Of a DNA stretch of 64,000 nucleotides, positions 27,510 through 37,020 are shown piece after piece. The DNA lies in the NCBI RefSeq assembly GCF_027945075.1, contig NZ_CP116034.1:806001-870000 (forward strand), written 5' to 3'. Both the position numbers and the translations under genes were made by a program. Source of the DNA: Chryseobacterium sp. CY350. GTDB lineage: Bacteria > Bacteroidota > Bacteroidia > Flavobacteriales > Weeksellaceae. The notes beneath the pieces were generated by a model. It did not search any database. It was not told the origin of the DNA and saw only the letters and a list, made by a program, of their open reading frames with translations. Numbering within the stretch: the stretch's first letter is position 1; each line of letters opens with the position of its first letter.

Positions 27510-28172
27510 TTAAAATTTAAAAACATTTGCCGGAAAAACTTTGTTGACATCTACTTTATTGAGAAGCATTACAAAATCACCGTCTTTTTTTGTGCTCGAA
27601 GATTCAATTCTGAAAGGCATTTGCAGATTTCCGACTTTTTTGTATTCAGAGTAGCTCAGAGTTTCATCTCTTTTTACTTCTTTCAAAAGCATGTATGTCT
27701 TCGTATCAAAATAATATAAATTTTTATTTACATTTTTGGTAAGTTCTACTTTATGACAATAGATCTCTCCTACTTTTTCTTTTCCTAAATATTTCGCTTC
27801 GAAACCCTTATTTTCCCAATCTATAAAATCATTATCAAAACTTTCTGATACATAATCGGGATAAACCTGAAGCTTATTGGTTGCATAATTCATTGCGTAG
27901 CCTTTACTTCCGTCATAGCCTTCTATTGCTGTCTCTTTGCCGCTGATTGTAAGTACAGTTTTGGTAAGATTTGGCCGTTGCTGATAAATTTTGATAGGGT
28001 ATTCATCTTTAACTCCTAAAATAACTTTCCCTTGAAGTAATACTGAATTTAAAAGCTTCCAACTCGTTAAACCTCCGGACAATTCGATGTTTTTATCAAT
28101 GATTTCTTTTGCTGTCTGCCCAAAAGATATCTGTGAAAATATCAGGACGAGTAGTAAGAGTAATTTCTTCAT
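27510..28172 (-). CDS. LolA-like outer-membrane lipoprotein-sorting family protein
   Basis: This 220-aa protein has a signal peptide (ending SFGQ). It begins TAKEIIDKNIELSGG, then a run of beta strands with periodic sequences such as GYDGSKGYAMNYATNKLQ, KVGEIYCHKVELTK and NLYYFDTKTYMLLKEVK, which fit the half-barrel LolA/LolB superfamily. It is not the true LolA of the cell by any feature I can see. It may bind a lipid or lipoprotein. Promoter CAAATATA (28191-28198) gives a 14-nt leader, and gpx follows. Confidence 0.72.
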   Translation of the reverse strand: MKKLLLLLVLIFSQISFGQTAKEIIDKNIELSGGLTSWKLLNSVLLQGKVILGVKDEYPIKIYQQRPNLTKTVLTISGKETAIEGYDGSKGYAMNYATNKLQVYPDYVSESFDNDFIDWENKGFEAKYLGKEKVGEIYCHKVELTKNVNKNLYYFDTKTYMLLKEVKRDETLSYSEYKKVGNLQMPFRIESSSTKKDGDFVMLLNKVDVNKVFPANVFKF

Positions 28173-28190
28173 TCAATCAATTTATAAATT

Positions 28191-28198
28191 CAAATATA
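28191..28198 (-). promoter_or_regulatory. -7 promoter box for the LolA-like/gpx unit
   Basis: Minus-strand TATATTTG; leader about 14 nt. Confidence 0.5.
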
Positions 28199-28314
28199 AG
28201 CCTTTCTTCTTTAATGTAGCAATCTATCACCATAACTGTATAACAAAATATACTGATTTTTTAAAGTGTTGGATTTTTAATTTTTTAATTTTTTATTAAA
28301 CCTTTACTAAATCT

Positions 28315-29037
28315 TTATAACAACTTTCTGGCTTTTTCCAAATCTTCCGGCGTGTCGATTCCTACTCCTATAAAATTGGTTTCTATCAGCTTGATTTTCA
28401 TACCATATTCAAGATAACGGATACATTCAATTTTTTCTGAAATTTCTAAGGGCTTCATTTCAAGTTTTGAAAACTGAAACAAAGCATGTTTTCTGAAAGC
28501 ATAAACTCCGATATGTTTAAAATAGTGAACGTCATATGAAATTTCTCTGTGAAAAGGGATCACAGAACGGCTAAAATATAAAGCAAAACCATTGTTATCG
28601 GTAATGACTTTTACGTTATTCGGGTTCTCAATTTCTTCTTTTTCAGTCAGTTGAATTTTCAGAGATGCCAAAGAAATTTCCTGATTATCATCTGATTCAA
28701 AAACTTCAATAAGTTGCTTTAAAGGTTCTAGTTTAAGAAATGGCTCATCACCTTGAACGTTGATAACGATGTCGCAGTCGATATTCTGAACGGCTTCGGC
28801 AATACGGTCGCTTCCCGTCTCGTGTTGACCTGTCATCACAGCTTTCCCGCCATTGGTTTGGATTTCGTTAAAAATAATCTCAGAATCTGTTGCTACAAAA
28901 ACTTCATCAAAAAGTCCGGTTTCCTCAACATTTTGGTAAGTCGTTGTGATTACGGTTTTATTACCCAAAATCTGCATCAGTTTTCCAGGAAAACGGCTTG
29001 CTTCGTAACGAGCAGGTATGACGGCGATAATTTTCAT
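28315..29037 (-). CDS. kdsB: 3-deoxy-manno-octulosonate cytidylyltransferase
   Basis: This 240-aa cytoplasmic enzyme activates Kdo as CMP-Kdo for LPS core assembly. It has the start [32 protein letters not shown], the [15 protein letters not shown] signature, NVQGDEPFL (metal-binding Asp), and the C-terminal [14 protein letters not shown]. Length is normal. It is a single gene beside a G/C-rich structured intergenic stretch. Its pathway partner kdsA is at 9550-10359. Confidence 0.96.
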   Translation of the reverse strand: MKIIAVIPARYEASRFPGKLMQILGNKTVITTTYQNVEETGLFDEVFVATDSEIIFNEIQTNGGKAVMTGQHETGSDRIAEAVQNIDCDIVINVQGDEPFLKLEPLKQLIEVFESDDNQEISLASLKIQLTEKEEIENPNNVKVITDNNGFALYFSRSVIPFHREISYDVHYFKHIGVYAFRKHALFQFSKLEMKPLEISEKIECIRYLEYGMKIKLIETNFIGVGIDTPEDLEKARKLL

Positions 29038-29082
29038 ATATTTTCTTTACTTTCTAATCTAAAATCAAACTTGTATAAAAAA

Positions 29083-29215
29083 CGATTCGCCCGCAGCCCG
29101 ACTTGAGCGGAGCTTTTTTTGCCGGAACAACGTGGAGGCAAAAAAGCGGGAGCCCTTCGATAAACTCAGGATAAACTTCAGGCGGAAAAAGCTGCCCTAA
29201 AAAAACCGCTTATGA
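29083..29215. repeat. G/C-rich structured element, candidate dispersed repeat
   Basis: This part of the 243-bp gap is clearly richer in G and C than its surroundings. It contains a hairpin of GCTTTTTTTGCC (29112-29123) with GGCAAAAAAGC (29137-29147), followed by a CCTTCGATAAACTCAGG-like segment and then AAAAAACCGCT. I recall similar elements (CCCGCAGCCCGACTTGAGCGG) as repeated in Flavobacteriia. There is no open frame of note. Confidence 0.4.
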
Positions 29216-29241
29216 ATATTGCCAAAAACTTCCATAAAAAA

Positions 29242-29264
29242 TGCCGAAGTACAAATCTTCGGCA
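29242..29264. terminator. Bidirectional-looking terminator after the VIT/VWA gene
   Basis: TGCCGAAG pairs with CTTCGGCA around a 7-nt loop; A run before, T-rich after. Confidence 0.8.
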
Positions 29265-29280
29265 ATTTATATGATTTTTT

Positions 29281-32124
29281 CTAAAACTCAAATTCTCCAA
29301 TAAGAATTTTGCTGTCACGCTCCTGTTTATTCTCTTTCTGACTTTGAAAAACGGCAATTTTTCGTTCCTGTCTTCCGTCTGAATAGTATAGATAAACTTC
29401 TGCCATAACAGTCGTTGGTCCGGAAAGCATATTTTGCCTTTCACCGAAAAAGTTGGTTTTGATTTTATATTTTCCTTTGATTGCTTTTTTTAGTAAAAAC
29501 TGTTCCGGACCAAAACCCTGTGTAAAATCATTGCTCAGCCGACCGCCGATTTGGGTCGATTTGTGGCTGTACGAGCAATCTTCTCCACGAGGATCTGTCA
29601 CCCAAAGATCGATGTCGGTATTGTCTTTATTCCAATTGATTACGACACGAATGTCAACCGGCAGATCTGCTTTCAGACGATCATCAATCTTGCTTCCGTC
29701 GACATTTTGGTTCTGCTTTAAAATATTATTGATTTCCATAATCAGGATTTCTTCTATTCCGTTGTCTCTCACCGAAATTTCGTCTGTAAATTCCTGATAA
29801 AGCAATGATTTATAAACATTCAATGCTTCCTGTGGTTTTTTATTATCAACCAAAGCTAACGCATAATCTCTGTGACTTTGGGAATCAAAAGGTCGCCATT
29901 CTAAAATTTTCTGAGTAATCCACAATTCTTTATCATAATAACCACGCTGTTTCAGAAGATAATAAATGGTTTTATACAGTTCTTCGTTTTCCAAATCAAG
30001 TTCTGCTAGTGTACTTAAAACCCTCAGGGATAGTGATTTATCTCCCTTTTTGAAAAGCAATTTAGAAATATCAAAATAGTATGAAATCTGCTTTTCATAT
30101 TTTGAGCGATTTTCTAAATATTTTTGATAAATAACTTCTGAAGACTGAAGATTTTGAAAATCATTCATATACTCTTCTTTGCTTTCAACGTCAACTAAAG
30201 TGATTTTTCCTTTAGGTTTTGGTACAAAAGCTACCTTTTTATTAGAACTTTCAACTTCTCGAACTACATTTGCTGACGCACTATATCCCATAACAACTAC
30301 TTCTTGAAGTTCTCTACTATCTGCCGTGTCTCGCGTAGACTGATTAGAAATTGTAGGATATTTTTTTTCTGCTGAAGGTTTAAATTCTGTATTCCACCAG
30401 GTTTTTAATTCCCTTGTTTTGGCGAAGGCTTTAGATAAAAGATTTCTCCTCTCCTCTAAAATTCTTCCTTTATTCTGAGATACAATTTTATTATATTCTG
30501 CTCGTAATTCTTGTGGTGGCGTAATTTTGTAACGTACATAATCATTGATATCTTCCAAAACAATCAAGCTTGTATTTTTGCTTACAACTCCAAATTGTTC
30601 ACTTATATTTTTTATTTCATTGCGGTTTTGGGTAGAATTCAGTTCCAGTTCATTGATTTTTCTCTGAGCCCAGAACTGAGCAATCTGCCAATTTTCAATC
30701 TGAGAACCTGCGTTAAAATCCACAGGTATTTCATACTTCTCGTTTCCAACGGAAAAAATAGCGGTCAGTTTTCCTAAATTTGGCGATGAAATTCCAAAAA
30801 TATTGACAGGCTCATTTACTGCAGAACCTATTGTAGGAAATAGATCCTGAATCAACGGATTTTCTTTAAATCCTAAAAACTTTACCGGAAGTTTCTTATA
30901 TGTTTTTAAAGCTGAATCTGTATCTACTTCATTTAAATTGATAAAATTGCCGCCAGATTGTGAAGATAAAAGTTTAAGCGTATTGAAGTCGGAAGTCGGT
31001 GTACTAGTAATACTGTTGAGCGGTTTTTTGAATTTGATTGAAAGATCTCCAAAATTAGAAATTCCATCAGAAAATAAAAGATATTCTTCAACATTCGGAA
31101 TTTCTTTTAAAGCTCCGAAATCAGTTCCTCCATCATATTTTATATTTAAAATTTTATTTTTTAAATCACTCCAGTTTCCTGATGATACGATAAAATCTTC
31201 TGTCTTTTCTAAAGTGTTATTTAATAAAATAAATGATACCGAAACATCTTTATTATCATTAAAATATGCCTTTAGAAACTCAATTTCTTTATCTCGATTT
31301 CTTTTTGATCCGCTGAAAGAATTATCCCAAATTATTGCAATTTTCTGCGATTTAGTTTTCTCTTTTACCGGAAAATTCATGGCAATACTTGCGGCAAAAT
31401 AAGACTGATTATCAACAGCTTTTTGAAACATTACATTTGCAGATTGATTGATCTTCGGAATTGTAATTTTAAGACTTTCGTGAGGTCTAAAATTGTCTTT
31501 CCGAAGCTCCGCAATCCATTGATTTCCTTGTTTCTGAAATGTAAAACTACCATCCGGATTTTCTGAAATTTTTGGTACTGAAGTATTCTCATGAATCGAA
31601 ACATTCAAACTAAATTTTGAAATGGTAGTCGCATTGGCAAAACTTAAAAAATACTGATAATCTGAAGCCAGATTCTTCAATTCCTGATGATATGTAATCT
31701 GAACTGTTCTGCTTCCGTTCTGCGGGATGGGGTAAATTCTTGTTCTGAAATTATTTCCTTCTACTTTCTCAATAATTCCGGGATCTACATTTCTTCTTTC
31801 AACGCTTTCAAAAACTTCTTTTGCCCTTTCTTTGGGAACAGGAACTGCATTTCTGAGTTTTCCATTAATATCTAAAGCGTAACCGCTTACACTTATACCT
31901 TCAGGAAGTGGAAAAGTGAGCGTTCCTTCCAAAATTCTGCTACTTGGATTATAAAAAGTGTAAGTTGCCGTAGTTGTAGCAAGATTTCCTAGAATTTTTG
32001 TTTGAAATTTTGCTTCCTGCAAGATCACGGGATGCTTTTTTTGATTTTCAATTTCCAAAGTCGGAATTTGTGAAAAAGCCGCAGTGAAAAAGATTAATGC
32101 ACAGATGTTTAAAATTTTATTCAT
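29281..32124 (-). CDS. VIT and VWA domain protein with TPR-like region and DUF2135-like C-terminus
   Basis: This 947-aa secreted protein has a signal peptide (ending AAFS). An N-terminal VIT domain follows (residues ~20-150; TATYTFYNPSSRILEGTLTF, VPKERAKEVFESVERRNVDP). A VWA-like fold occupies about 255-400 (KIAIIWDNSFSGSKRNR, KYDGGTDFGALKEIP, LLFSDGISNFGD). Helical repeats lie at about 650-780. The C-terminal ~120 residues resemble YfaP/DUF2135 (VVINWNKDNTDIDLWVTDPRGEDCSY). Near residues 604-614, RELQEVVVMGY resembles the TonB-box region of SusC-type receptors, which is unexpected here. VIT/VWA proteins often work at the cell surface or in protein complexes; no clear partner is known. It follows the trypsin-like protease gene by 45 bp. 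Confidence 0.85.
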   Translation of the reverse strand: MNKILNICALIFFTAAFSQIPTLEIENQKKHPVILQEAKFQTKILGNLATTTATYTFYNPSSRILEGTLTFPLPEGISVSGYALDINGKLRNAVPVPKERAKEVFESVERRNVDPGIIEKVEGNNFRTRIYPIPQNGSRTVQITYHQELKNLASDYQYFLSFANATTISKFSLNVSIHENTSVPKISENPDGSFTFQKQGNQWIAELRKDNFRPHESLKITIPKINQSANVMFQKAVDNQSYFAASIAMNFPVKEKTKSQKIAIIWDNSFSGSKRNRDKEIEFLKAYFNDNKDVSVSFILLNNTLEKTEDFIVSSGNWSDLKNKILNIKYDGGTDFGALKEIPNVEEYLLFSDGISNFGDLSIKFKKPLNSITSTPTSDFNTLKLLSSQSGGNFINLNEVDTDSALKTYKKLPVKFLGFKENPLIQDLFPTIGSAVNEPVNIFGISSPNLGKLTAIFSVGNEKYEIPVDFNAGSQIENWQIAQFWAQRKINELELNSTQNRNEIKNISEQFGVVSKNTSLIVLEDINDYVRYKITPPQELRAEYNKIVSQNKGRILEERRNLLSKAFAKTRELKTWWNTEFKPSAEKKYPTISNQSTRDTADSRELQEVVVMGYSASANVVREVESSNKKVAFVPKPKGKITLVDVESKEEYMNDFQNLQSSEVIYQKYLENRSKYEKQISYYFDISKLLFKKGDKSLSLRVLSTLAELDLENEELYKTIYYLLKQRGYYDKELWITQKILEWRPFDSQSHRDYALALVDNKKPQEALNVYKSLLYQEFTDEISVRDNGIEEILIMEINNILKQNQNVDGSKIDDRLKADLPVDIRVVINWNKDNTDIDLWVTDPRGEDCSYSHKSTQIGGRLSNDFTQGFGPEQFLLKKAIKGKYKIKTNFFGERQNMLSGPTTVMAEVYLYYSDGRQERKIAVFQSQKENKQERDSKILIGEFEF

Positions 32125-32169
32125 ATAAAGATGTGTTTCCTTTAGTTATTAGATTTTGTATCAGTCAAA

Positions 32170-33465
32170 TTAGTTTTTAAAGATAGTGTGAATTTGTTTA
32201 GCAACAATCCCAAAATTAAACCCCTGAATTTCATCAACTCCACTAAAATTTACAGCAATTAACTGTCCGCATTTATTAAAAACAGGCGCTCCGCTGGCGC
32301 CGTGTGTAGAAGTGATACTGTATTGAATTTTATTACCGTCAGATTCTTTACTGATCTGCCCGTTATAAAGCTGAACCTTTATTCCAGTATTTGTCTGCGC
32401 CAAATCTACACCAAGAGGATAACCGATCATGATCGCTTTTTCGCCGGGTTTTAATGACTGATCTTCTGTAATTGCATTATTTAGATCGATAATGTTTGCA
32501 ACACTTTCCGGTGTTTTTTTGTCACGAAGCTGTAATATTCCCAAATCAATATTTTTATCATCTGCTAGTTTTGCAATATCACAACTCAACCACTCTTCAT
32601 TAGAATCATGCAATGCAACTGAAATTTCGATTGTTTTCATGTAAACCTCAATATTTTCCTCAGAAATATATTCTTTTTGCTGAATTGAAGCTGCAATATC
32701 TGTCGCCGCAATTGCGGTATCCGTTTGATATTCAGATGAACTCACAAATTCTTCTCCTGCATTCTCTTCAGATTCAAGGTCATTTTCAACATAAGAACTT
32801 TCTTCATCATATGCTGATGCGTTTTCCCAATTGCGGAGAATAAAACTTTCAAAACCATCTTCGTTAATATCTGTCGTAAGAATTGATGCGATTTTCATCT
32901 TCATATTCGAAATATTGGTCTGAATCTTTTCATTTTCCTTTTCATTAGAATTCCACGGTTGCAAAACATGACTGTTGGTAATTAATGAGCCTTCTGTATC
33001 AACAAAAAAGCCTGTTCCGTAAATAGTTTGTACAGCAGCTTCAGGAACAGTAAGTTGAAATTCTTTACCATTTATTTTCACAAAATAGCCGTATTGATGT
33101 TTGATGAGTACAACTGCATTTTTGTAGGCGTCGTAAACTTTAGTGTCTGTATCTAAGCATTGGTTTATTGCGGCAGGAGTAACTTTCGGTTTCATATATT
33201 TATAGCCAAAAAAAGCCACAGATCCGAGAATAACAACAGCTCCCAAACCATAAAATGCAATTTTGTAAGGATTTTTCTTTTTAGTTTCGGCAGGCAGAGT
33301 AACCTGATTGGTTTCTTCAGCTAACGAAATATTTTCTACAGAATCAATCTTAGAGTTTTCAGAAAGAGAATTTGGAGATTGAGAAAAATCGTAATGTTGT
33401 TGCGACTGTTCGCCGCTCGATTGAGAATCCAGACTGTTGTCAGGTTCGTTTTTTTCGTTGTTCAT
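32170..33465 (-). CDS. Membrane-anchored trypsin-like serine protease
   Basis: This 431-aa protein has a disordered polar N-terminus, one membrane helix (about residues 68-88, IAFYGLGAVVILGSVAFFGY), and a protease domain. The catalytic triad can be traced: His in LITNSHVLQ, Asp in KNIDLGILQL, and Ser in STHGASGAPVF. The motif around Ser is GASGAP, not the usual GNSGGP. A long acidic insert lies between the His and Asp regions (about residues 195-275). No PDZ domain is seen, unlike DegP/HtrA. It is likely to act in the periplasm. Co-directional with the VIT/VWA gene, 45 bp away, so the two may be linked in function. Confidence 0.85.
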   Translation of the reverse strand: MNNEKNEPDNSLDSQSSGEQSQQHYDFSQSPNSLSENSKIDSVENISLAEETNQVTLPAETKKKNPYKIAFYGLGAVVILGSVAFFGYKYMKPKVTPAAINQCLDTDTKVYDAYKNAVVLIKHQYGYFVKINGKEFQLTVPEAAVQTIYGTGFFVDTEGSLITNSHVLQPWNSNEKENEKIQTNISNMKMKIASILTTDINEDGFESFILRNWENASAYDEESSYVENDLESEENAGEEFVSSSEYQTDTAIAATDIAASIQQKEYISEENIEVYMKTIEISVALHDSNEEWLSCDIAKLADDKNIDLGILQLRDKKTPESVANIIDLNNAITEDQSLKPGEKAIMIGYPLGVDLAQTNTGIKVQLYNGQISKESDGNKIQYSITSTHGASGAPVFNKCGQLIAVNFSGVDEIQGFNFGIVAKQIHTIFKN

Positions 33466-33483
33466 TTGTGTTTATTTGAGTTA

Positions 33484-33518
33484 AAAAAAATGTTGATCCC
33501 AGTAAAAGGATCAACATT
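33484..33518 (-). terminator. Terminator after the aminotransferase
   Basis: AATGTTGATCC/GGATCAACATT (11 bp); the plus-strand A run at 33483-33490 forms the minus-strand T tail. Confidence 0.88.
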
Positions 33519-33544
33519 CTGTAAAATTAAAGAAAATTCGTATA

Positions 33545-34798
33545 TCATTTTAAATTATTCAAAGCATTTTCTAATTTCGGCATCATTACTTCAATCTCAG
33601 CGATGTCTAAACCACCAACTGAAGCTCTGAACCAAGGTTCTGTTTTTGCCTCACCGAAAGCCGAAAACGGCACCAAAGCAACTCCTGCATCGTTGATTAA
33701 ATAGAAAACCAGATCAGAAGAATTTTCAATGACCGTTCCGTCAGGTTTCACTTTTCCTATATAATCTAATTTAATGGTAAGATATAAAGCTCCCATCGGC
33801 TCGATGCTTTCTACAAAAAGTCCTTTACCTTTCAGATCCTGAATTCCTTTGTGAAGAACTTTTAGACTTGCTTCAAGTTTTTCTTTAAATTCACTAACGA
33901 AAGTATTCACATTATCAGCGTTTTGATAATATTTTGCAGTTGCTTCCTGTTCAGGTTTTGGCGCCCAAGCTCCCACGTGAGTTAGAAGTGCTTTCATTTT
34001 ATCAATGATGATTGCCGGACCAAATCCCCAACCTACACGCACTCCTGTAGCAGCCAGACATTTTGAAATTCCGTCGATATAGATCGTAAAGTCTCTCATT
34101 TCCGGGAAAAGTGAAACAGGATCCACATGTTTTGCACCAAAAGTAAGATTAGAATAGATCTGATCGTACATTACGTACAAAGGTTTTTCGTCTGCTCCTC
34201 TCCTCTTATTTTCTTCTAAAACCAGTTCACAAATTTCTGAAAGCTGCTCTTCTGTAAACATCGTTCCCGTAGGATTCAGCGGAGAACAAAGTGCCAGTAA
34301 AACAGCTCCTTCCAGATGTGGCTTTAGTTCTGCAGCCGTTGGTAAAAAGTTGTTTTCAGGTGTTGTTTTTACTTCAACTGCGTTTGCTGAAGTAAGATAT
34401 GCGTAATGATTATTGTTCCAAGACGGTGTAGGATAAATTACTTTATCACCTTCATCTACAATTACTTTATATACAGCATAGATAAGCGGTCTTGAACCTG
34501 CCGTGATCAAAATATCATTGGCATTGTATTCAAGATTCCATCTATTTTTCAGATCATTAGAAACCTCTTTTCTTAAAGATAAAAGTCCATTCGCAGGCGG
34601 ATAATTTGTTAAATTATTCTGATAAGCTTTCTGAATTTCTTCTTTCAACTCTGCTGGAATCGGATACAGATCAGAATTCAGGTCGCCAATGGTAAGGTTG
34701 GCTATTTCTGCTCCTTTTGCCTTAAGATCATTTACTTCATTACCAATTTTTACAATTTCAGAACCAATCAGGTTCGCCGCTAATTTTGAAACTTTCAC
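33545..34798 (-). CDS. Class I PLP-dependent aminotransferase
   Basis: This 417-aa enzyme has fold-type I features: NLTIGDLNSDLYPIP near the start, LTNYPPANGLLSLRKEV, the Asn in SPLNPTGTMF, Asp and Tyr in YVMYDQIYSNL, the PLP lysine in IDGISKCLAATGVRVGW, and the carboxylate-binding Arg in PWFRASVGG. It is related to aspartate aminotransferases. The usual donor is uncertain. It has its own terminator, and lies next to a frameshifted four-helix-bundle gene. Confidence 0.9.
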   Translation of the reverse strand: MKVSKLAANLIGSEIVKIGNEVNDLKAKGAEIANLTIGDLNSDLYPIPAELKEEIQKAYQNNLTNYPPANGLLSLRKEVSNDLKNRWNLEYNANDILITAGSRPLIYAVYKVIVDEGDKVIYPTPSWNNNHYAYLTSANAVEVKTTPENNFLPTAAELKPHLEGAVLLALCSPLNPTGTMFTEEQLSEICELVLEENKRRGADEKPLYVMYDQIYSNLTFGAKHVDPVSLFPEMRDFTIYIDGISKCLAATGVRVGWGFGPAIIIDKMKALLTHVGAWAPKPEQEATAKYYQNADNVNTFVSEFKEKLEASLKVLHKGIQDLKGKGLFVESIEPMGALYLTIKLDYIGKVKPDGTVIENSSDLVFYLINDAGVALVPFSAFGEAKTEPWFRASVGGLDIAEIEVMMPKLENALNNLK

Positions 34799-34843
34799 TT
34801 TTTATATATTAGATGTTAAATGTTATAAGTTATTAATTATGAA

Positions 34844-35199
34844 TTATGAGTTTTTACTCTTTGTGGTTATAATAATGCTTCTCAATATTTTAAAAATTTC
34901 CATTGCTGGATTTATTAACTTTTCAAATTCCTCTTTTGAAATATATTGGGTTTCATATAAAAGTTCTAGCCAATAAATTGTTTCGTCACATTCTTTTTGA
35001 GAGATGGATAATTTATGTATAAAATCTAATCTACTTTGTTCATTTAAAGCTTCGCGAACATTTGCTCCTATTGAAGTTCCTGATCGTAAAAGTTGTTTAG
35101 ATAAAATATATTCTTTTTTATCAACTATAAACTTTCTATAAAAATTGACGATAATACAGCGATATCAAAACTTTTCTTACCAACAATGCTTTCACTCAT
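34844..35199 (-). pseudogene. Four-helix-bundle protein gene (23S rRNA IVP family), frameshifted
   Basis: From ATG 35199 the minus strand reads MSESIVGKKSFDIAV and then hits an in-frame stop. Shifting frame near 35147-35150 restores a long reading: IVNFYRKFIVDKKEYILSK, LLRSGTSIGANVREALNEQS and ECDETIYWLELLYET, ending TAA at 34844. These are the conserved blocks of the four-helix-bundle/S23 family. The span is 356 nt, one short of 357 (118 aa plus stop), so exactly one base is missing. Functions of this family are unclear; it was first seen in rRNA intervening sequences, and genomic copies are common in Bacteroidetes. Either the gene is dead or there is a base error in the assembly. No translated ORF above 60 aa represents it. 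Confidence 0.85.
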
Positions 35200-35230
35200 A
35201 ATTATAATTCAAAACTTATAACTAATTATA

Positions 35231-36946
35231 TTAATTTAACTGAAGATCTTTTCTTACTTCTTCTATTTTTGCTTCCAAATCTTTTAAGGTCGATTTAAAA
35301 TCTTCTTTTGAGTTTAAATTTTGTTTCACAGAAACGTAGAACTTAATTTTTGGCTCTGTTCCTGAAGGTCTTACGCAAACTTTTGTGCCATCCTGAGTAT
35401 AATAGATCAAAACATTTGATTTTGGAATTTCATCCATCACGTGTTTTTGATTCTCAGAAACCACAAAATTGGTCTGCTCCTTAAAATCTTTTACTTCTTC
35501 AACTGGAGAACCAGCCAATGATTTTGGAGGATTTTCACGGAAATTCTTCATCATATTTTGAATTTCTTCTGCGCCTTCTCGTCCTCTTTTTGTAACGTTG
35601 ATTAAACCTTCATAGTACATTCCGGTTTCCTGATAAATTTCGATCAGGTATTCGTACATGGTTTTCCCGTTGGCTTTACACCAAGCTGCAATTTCGCAAG
35701 CTAAAACAATACTTCCGCAAGAATCTTTATCGCGAACGAAATCTCCTGTCATAAACCCAAAACTCTCTTCGCCACCGCAAATGAATTTTTCCTGACCTTC
35801 AAAATCACGGATCATTTTTCCGATCCATTTGAAACCTGTTAATCCAACTTTACAGTCAACTCCGAATTTTTTAGCAATGTCAAAGAAAATATCTGAAGTT
35901 ACAATCGTAGAACCTATGAATTCTTTTCCGGTAATTTTACCTTGTTTTTTCCATTGATCTAAAATATAATACGTTAAGATCGTATTACATTGATTTCCAT
36001 TTAATAACTGAATTTCACCTTCCAAATTTCTTACTGCAATTCCTAATCTGTCGCCGTCCGGATCTGTTCCGATCACGATGTCAGCATTAGTAATTTTTGC
36101 TAAATCCATTGCCATTTCCAAAGCTGCAGGCTCTTCAGGATTCGGAGAATCTACCGTTGGGAAATTGCCGCTAGGAATCATCTGTTCCTTAACCAAATCA
36201 ATTTTTTTGAAGCCTGCCTTTTCCAAAGCTTTAGGAACAGTTGTATAAGTCGTTCCGTGAATTGACGTAAAAACAATATTCAAATTTCCTTTTTCAACAT
36301 CTTGATAAGTAGAATTTTCGATACAGGCATCGATGTAAACATCATCCTGCTCCTCTCCGATCCATTCGATCAGATCATCATTTCCGTTAAATTTAATTTC
36401 TTCAAATTTCACAGAATATACTTCATTGATAATTGCTTCATCATGCGGTGGAACGATTTGCGCACCGTCATTCCAATATACTTTATACCCGTTGTATTCT
36501 GGCGGATTATGAGAAGCTGTCAGCACAATTCCTCCGTTGCATTTTCTGTCGCGAACGGTGAAAGACAACTCAGGAGTTGGCCTGTGGTTTTTAAATAAAA
36601 GAACTTTGATTCCGTTTGCCGTTAAAACATCTGCAACCAACTTTCCGAATTCTTTTGAGTTGTGACGAACGTCATAGGCAATTGCAACACTAATTTCCTC
36701 ACCTTGAAATTGCTGTAACATATAATTCGCAAGTCCCTGTGTTGCCTGACCTAACGTGTACTTATTTAAACGATTGGTTCCAACACCCATTATTCCGCGC
36801 ATTCCTCCTGTCCCGAACTCTAATTCTCTATAGAAAGAATCTTCCAAATCGGGAGAGTTACCGTCAATCAATAATTGAACAGCATCTTTTGTTTCTTTAT
36901 CGAAGGTATCGCTTAGCCAAAGTTGTGCTTTTTCTAATGTTGTCAT
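35231..36946 (-). CDS. Phosphoglucomutase / phosphomannomutase
   Basis: This 571-aa enzyme belongs to the PGM2-like branch of the alpha-D-phosphohexomutases. It has an N-terminal ELEFGTGGMRGIMGVGTNR, the phosphoserine loop in TASHNPPEYNGYKVYW, the metal-binding loop DPDGDRLGIA, the sugar-specificity GGEESFGF motif, and the phosphate-binding RPSGTEPKIKFYV. It interconverts glucose (or mannose) 1- and 6-phosphate, feeding glycogen, LPS and glycan synthesis. A single gene with normal length. Confidence 0.95.
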   Translation of the reverse strand: MTTLEKAQLWLSDTFDKETKDAVQLLIDGNSPDLEDSFYRELEFGTGGMRGIMGVGTNRLNKYTLGQATQGLANYMLQQFQGEEISVAIAYDVRHNSKEFGKLVADVLTANGIKVLLFKNHRPTPELSFTVRDRKCNGGIVLTASHNPPEYNGYKVYWNDGAQIVPPHDEAIINEVYSVKFEEIKFNGNDDLIEWIGEEQDDVYIDACIENSTYQDVEKGNLNIVFTSIHGTTYTTVPKALEKAGFKKIDLVKEQMIPSGNFPTVDSPNPEEPAALEMAMDLAKITNADIVIGTDPDGDRLGIAVRNLEGEIQLLNGNQCNTILTYYILDQWKKQGKITGKEFIGSTIVTSDIFFDIAKKFGVDCKVGLTGFKWIGKMIRDFEGQEKFICGGEESFGFMTGDFVRDKDSCGSIVLACEIAAWCKANGKTMYEYLIEIYQETGMYYEGLINVTKRGREGAEEIQNMMKNFRENPPKSLAGSPVEEVKDFKEQTNFVVSENQKHVMDEIPKSNVLIYYTQDGTKVCVRPSGTEPKIKFYVSVKQNLNSKEDFKSTLKDLEAKIEEVRKDLQLN

Positions 36947-37020
36947 ATGTGTATTTCTAATATTATAGTTTGATTTTATTACTCAGTTTAGTCATAGATT
37001 TTTTCATCTTCACGAAATAA

